DNA of 64,000 nt from Sapria himalayana (lineage: Eukaryota; Streptophyta; Magnoliopsida; Malpighiales; Rafflesiaceae). Location of the stretch: NCBI GenBank assembly GCA_029783825.1, contig JAREIK010000781.1:744001-808000 (forward strand). The letters are read 5' to 3'. Positions within the stretch are counted from its first letter, which is position 1. Every line of letters begins with the position of its first letter. The position numbers and the translations under genes were made by a program. Of the stretch, positions 60,101 to 64,000 are shown piece after piece. The notes below the pieces were generated by a model. The model did not search any database, was not told where the DNA came from, and saw only the letters and a list, made by a program, of their open reading frames with translations.

Positions 60101-63100
60101 GTTTTGGTTTCACCAGTCGTCTTAACCCAAACATCTAAAAAACAAAAATCTAAGAGGAATTCTATAGTTTGGACACATTTTAATATAAAAAAATAAAAAA
60201 ATATTAGGATTGAAAAAGAAAAAATGATACAGTACAAATATTATATGAAAAATTTAATTTGTAAGAGTTCATTTGAGACTAGACACCTTACGAGACATGC
60301 CGAATTATGCATCAAAAAACATGGTCCAATAGATCCTAGGCAAACCCAACTTGACACTATATTTTTTGAGATTGGATCGAATTTAGTCTCAAAGTTTACT
60401 CCCTTCATATACTCCAGCGAGTTGGGTAGGGACGACATGACCAGACTTATCACATTGATAGGTCTTCCGGTCAGATTTTCGGAAGATCCAAGGGTAGTGC
60501 ACATAATGCAGACATATTTTCAGCATGCTTATCGTAGGATTCCTAGGTCCACATCTAGGAATGACATACTAAAATTACATAAGTTATAAATACAAAAAAT
60601 AACTAATAAATTTATGACATATTGTGGAGTGGCGTCCGTGACGTCATATATCTCAAAAAGTCACAACGAATCACCTCACGCATGTCTCACCAGCCACTAT
60701 GTAGATTCTAACTAGACAATTAATAAAAAAATTTTAGGATTTTCTGAAATTCTCCATCCTCGTGATGACCCGGTCATTTTTGAGTGTATGATGAAAATCT
60801 TTAGGGATAAAATTTTTAATATCACATTCGATAACGCATCTAATAATGGAGTAGCGATTAACATGTTTATTAAAAATATTAGAGACGCACCATTAGGAAA
60901 GATATTTCATGTTAGAAGTATGTATAACGTGATTAACTTGATTATTGAAACGGGTATGAATGTGTGTTACCCTGCGTTGGATAATATACGTAATGCACAA
61001 AAATATATTCGCACTCCTCGCAGACAACAAGAGTTTAGTAGTATCTGTTTATCTACGAATCTTAAGAAGAAGAAATTCCAATCAGATGTAAGACACCGTT
61101 AAAATTATACGTAGCTAATATTAGAGTCATGTGTTGGATACGAACACGTGATATCCGACCACGTCAATAGTAAGAGTGACGAATTTATTATTGACAACAT
61201 TGACTGGGCTTCAGCAATTTCATTTATGAAATTCCTGAAGATTTTTTATAATACGACAAACATGTGTTCGTCAATTTATACTCTCACGACTTGCATTGCA
61301 CTCAGGTGCATATACAACATTAGTAGTATGTTTAGGAAATATCGAGCTTACCCGACACCTAGCCATATGGTTGCAGAGATGAAAACCAAGTACTTAAAGT
61401 ACGATCCACCGTTCCATCTCTTTATTATCTCGCTGCATGCATGGACCCTAGGGTTATGGTGAAAGGGATAGAAAATACTCTTACATTTCCTTGTGCATGG
61501 ACCAATAAAGACACACCTAAAGAGTTCATTCACGAGAAATTGACTGACCTGTTCATATACTACGATACTAGGTATGGTGGTGATGATGGTAGTAGTAGTG
61601 AGAATGTGATTACTGATATTGATACCTTGTTTGAAGATGATAATTTTTTCATCCAATTAGTGAGGGAGAAGCATCGGGGTGGACCATCACATAGGAGCAA
61701 GCTTTCTCGGTACTTAGATACCGATTACTGCTCATAATATCATATTCTGATACTAAAAATCTTGATTTATTATAGTGGTGAAAATCATATGAATCCACCT
61801 TTCCCGTGCTATCTAGGATGACACGGGATCTACTGACTCCTCCGGTGTTGAGCGTAGCATCAAAGTCTACTTTTTCTATTGCAGTGAAAGTAATTTCGGA
61901 TAAAAGATCGAGATTACATCCAGATATTATTGACGTCTTGGTCTGTTTGAAGGATTGGAGTATTTGAGGTTTAGCATCTAAGATCATGCTGGAGCTAGGA
62001 CAATGACCGCATACACTGTGAAAGTGAAGGAGTTGATTGCTGATGATGATGATCCATATGATAGTGATCTTGATGTTGCGGTTGATGATGCTAATGATAT
62101 GCCGATTGACGATTGACTTGGTTGCCGGTTCCCCCTGCCCGTTGCCAGACACCAGTTTCCAGTGCCACGCCATCACCACACCAGTACGCCACACCACATT
62201 CCATTTGTCATTGTCACTTGATTTTGATTTTTAATACCTCACAGTCACAGGCACAGTTAATAATTTTTGTGATTTATTTTTGATTATGCTTTTTGATTTT
62301 AATGTTGTATTTTATTGATTGTACGTTTTTTTAATGTTACGTTGAAACATGTATTTGTTTGGTTCGGGATCTATTGGTTGATTGGTCATTTCTCATTTGG
62401 TTTGATTTTGTTTTTTTTGACTTTGTAATTTTTTTTAATGAAATTTTTTGTTTAATTTATTTTTTTATTTAAAATTTTAATAAAAATATTAAAACTATAT
62501 AATTAAATTCTAATAAATTATAATCTAAATTTAGTTTAAATTATAAAAAAAATTAAACTTTATTAATATTTTCAAATTACAAATTTATAATAATTGTCAA
62601 TTTACCAATTTAAATATTAAACTTTTATAATTTATTTATATTATATTTTTAATAAAAAAATTTAAACTTTGTAATTTATTAAATTTTTAACAATTTTCAT
62701 TTTATAAATTTAATATATTATACATCATCTATATATTATATAATATATATTTTATATAAAGTAAAATAGAAAAATTTTAAAAAATTAAAAAAAAAATTTA
62801 AACCAGGCCCATACGGGCCTGACCCGGCACGGCACGACCAGCCATGCTGGGCCTGGCTTTGATAAACCGTGCCAGGCCAGGCACGGCACGGTACAATAAC
62901 CGTGACGTGCCTGGCCCGGCACGAAAGCACAGCCGTGCTCAAAAAAAAAAGGGCCAGGTCGGCCCAGTACATCCCGTTTTACACCTCTACCGTGACCAAG
63001 GATCGCCCCCATGATGCGCGACCCCAGACTCCAAACCCACCACATCCACGTGGTGGGCCCAAGTCCCCAACCCAAACCTGATCTATCAAATTGATGTGGT

Positions 63101-64000
63101 GGATCGTCCCAAAGGATAACAGTGATAGCAGTCACTGTCGATGTCGGGCGAGTGTGTGCCTGCGTCGGCTTAACAATTTTGTTTTTATATTTTTACCTAA
63201 GCTACTACACAAACACATCCTGGCCATTGAAATTCATTCCAACAGCTAGAGGTAGAAATCTGAAGGATTTCAAATTTCTGCCCCTATATATTTAAAAAAA
63301 AAAGTAAATATTATTAAAATATATATTATTTTAATAAAAACAATCTATAAATATAAATTAAATGTTTATAATTTTTCATTCTCAATTTAAAAGTTCTCTC
63401 TTCTCTTATGCTCTGTGCTCTCATCTGCCCTGCTATTTCTCTCTCTCATTCTCATTTCTTAAAATATATTTTAGAGTTATTCTAGAGCTATTTAATTTTT
63501 AAAATTAGAGATCGTGCCTTTGTGTGATGACAAATATTTTCATCGAAGGACGATAGATCTAGAGTTCAAGACTCATCAGACACAGCCTCTCTTATTTTTG
63601 CGGATAAAGTTGTCGTGATATCAAACTCTCTCAGACGTCAGACCCGACACTAAGCGAAAGCCTTGTGCATGAGGTTTGATATTTATCTAATTTTCAAACT
63701 TAATTTCCACCTCCTATTTCTCAGTACTTTGTTTTCATTCTACATCAACATACTTATTATCTAGCCGAACAAAATGCAGAGTTAAGTCACAAAAAAATAT
63801 TTTCTAACATGTTTTCCTACCCATAAATTTGAGGTTTTCCAACAAGGGAACATGTCGCGAATAAGAAATATAAATCACAAAAGAGAAAACGCACGACTTA
63901 CAGCAGATCAGAAGAATGAAGGGCTGGAAAAACATGAAGCTTCATCTTCTTCATTAGCACAGCGTGTGAAAATAATGGCTCGCCGGAGAACAACTGGCAA
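55737..64000 (-). CDS. INTS9: Integrator complex subunit 9 homologue, 3' half
   Basis: INTS9 is a catalytically inactive metallo-beta-lactamase/beta-CASP protein that pairs with INTS11, the snRNA 3'-end endonuclease, in the nucleus. Exons seen, in coding order: beyond 64000 to 63902, 58202-58085, 56636-56551, 56469-56418, 56267-55737 (stop). Phases agree. Joined features: LFSGEPLFSHAVLMKKMKL, then QEPCIVFSSHWSLRLGPVV (the beta-CASP block with a conserved S-H position), ALLPFQPMQMKVLHCSFLSG, VQPLLDLLQPKLVL-FPEEL, and a C-terminal domain ending ALIQVRDTSTVISASDENIG and SRIFDVICSVLGGI. The N-terminal lactamase domain lies outside the window. The intron 58203-63901 hosts a hAT transposon. CPSF100-like proteins are the nearest alternative; the block order favours INTS9. 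Confidence 0.8.
56637..58084 (-). other. INTS9-like intron with SINE-like copies
   Basis: It holds a SINE-like copy at about 56955-57060 (GATAGATTTTAAATTCGACTC), a (CA)n run at about 57072-57102, GT-rich degenerate low complexity with repeated GTGCATG at 57180-57500, and a reverse SINE-like copy at about 57610-57760. The histidine-rich frame through the GT-rich part (HNHHTTLHPSQHMRHPQHHP) is an artefact. Confidence 0.65.
57610..57760 (-). repeat. SINE-like dispersed repeat copy
   Basis: In reverse complement it reads GTGTGATGACAAATATTTTT ... GAGTTTGAGACTTG ... CAGACACAATCTCTCCTATT ... GTTAAGATATTAATCTCTC. This parallels 63515-63640 and the array at 2185-3165. Another reverse copy is visible at about 58390-58520. 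Confidence 0.55.
59076..62989 (+). mobile_element. hAT transposon with perfect 8-bp TSD, copy B
   Basis: A perfect duplication CCGTGACC (59068-59075 and 62990-62997) bounds a 3914-bp element that starts TAAAGATGTCAACC and ends GTTTTACACCTCTA. GC-rich subterminal regions flank an AT-rich core holding a degraded transposase (60224-62115). It lies in the INTS9-like intron, inserted into older GC-rich repeat DNA (58800-59067 and 62998-63110 flank it). Confidence 0.85.
60224..62115 (+). pseudogene. BED-type hAT transposase relic, copy B
   Basis: Collinear with copy A: BED-like finger and DPRQTQLDTIFF (60224-60589), catalytic region with ITFDNASNN and FHVRSMYNVINLI (60788-61102), helical region with DWASAISFMKFLKIFYNTTN (61148-61462), RYGGDDGSSS and LSRYLDTDYCS (61441-61737), then a dimerisation remnant FPVLSRMTRDLLTPPVLSV (about 61800-61950). 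In-frame stops and shifts separate the blocks. It encodes recognisable blocks but no intact protein. Confidence 0.75.
63490..63680 (+). repeat. SINE-like dispersed repeat copy, forward
   Basis: It reads GTGTGATGACAAATATTTTC, GGACGATAGATCTAGAGTTC, AAGACTCATCAGACACAGCC, then TATTTTTGCGGATAAAGTTG. The box-B-like GAGTTCAAGACTC suggests a tRNA-derived head. Related copies lie at about 4310-4470, 5145-5290, 25855-25985 and 56955-57060. Confidence 0.55.

Overview
This is plant nuclear DNA. It is AT-rich, has many-intron genes and many plant transposable elements, and carries plant-only families (LNK clock coactivator, plant annexins, an OSCA/CSC1 channel). I infer an angiosperm; the species cannot be read from the window. 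Most open frames are intronic or lie in repeats. The real genes appear only when short exons are joined across splice sites whose phases agree.

Five protein genes can be supported: (1) an LNK2-like clock coactivator, minus strand, 3204-6837, with its usual last C-terminal block missing; (2) an annexin D4-like gene, minus strand, 9090-11620, complete in six exons; (3) an annexin D3-like gene, plus strand, 12350-15319, complete in six exons and head-to-head with (2); (4) an OSCA2/CSC1-like mechano/osmosensitive channel gene, minus strand, 15698-55088, whose ten exons join to an uninterrupted 713-residue frame across about 39.4 kb; (5) the 3' half of an Integrator subunit 9 homologue, minus strand, 55737 to beyond 64000.

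Layout: 1-3200 is repeats, including a SINE-like tandem array split by a Harbinger-type MITE. 3.2-15.3 kb is compact and genic. 15.7-18.2 kb holds the last six channel exons. 18.2-54.8 kb is almost all intron of the channel gene (introns of about 7.0, 10.6 and 18.5 kb) filled with decayed copia retrotransposons, a hAT family with TAGAGGTGTCAA-type ends and GC-rich subterminal DNA, and other 8-bp-duplicating elements, several nested. 55.1-55.7 kb is a short intergenic gap. 55.7-64 kb is the Integrator gene, with a 3.9-kb hAT element in an intron.

Three neighbours have calcium-related roles (two annexins and a channel family known for calcium-permeable members). Gene order joins what in Arabidopsis is split between LNK2 with a CSC1-like gene on chromosome 3 and ANN4 with ANN3 on chromosome 2, so the window may keep a pre-duplication order.
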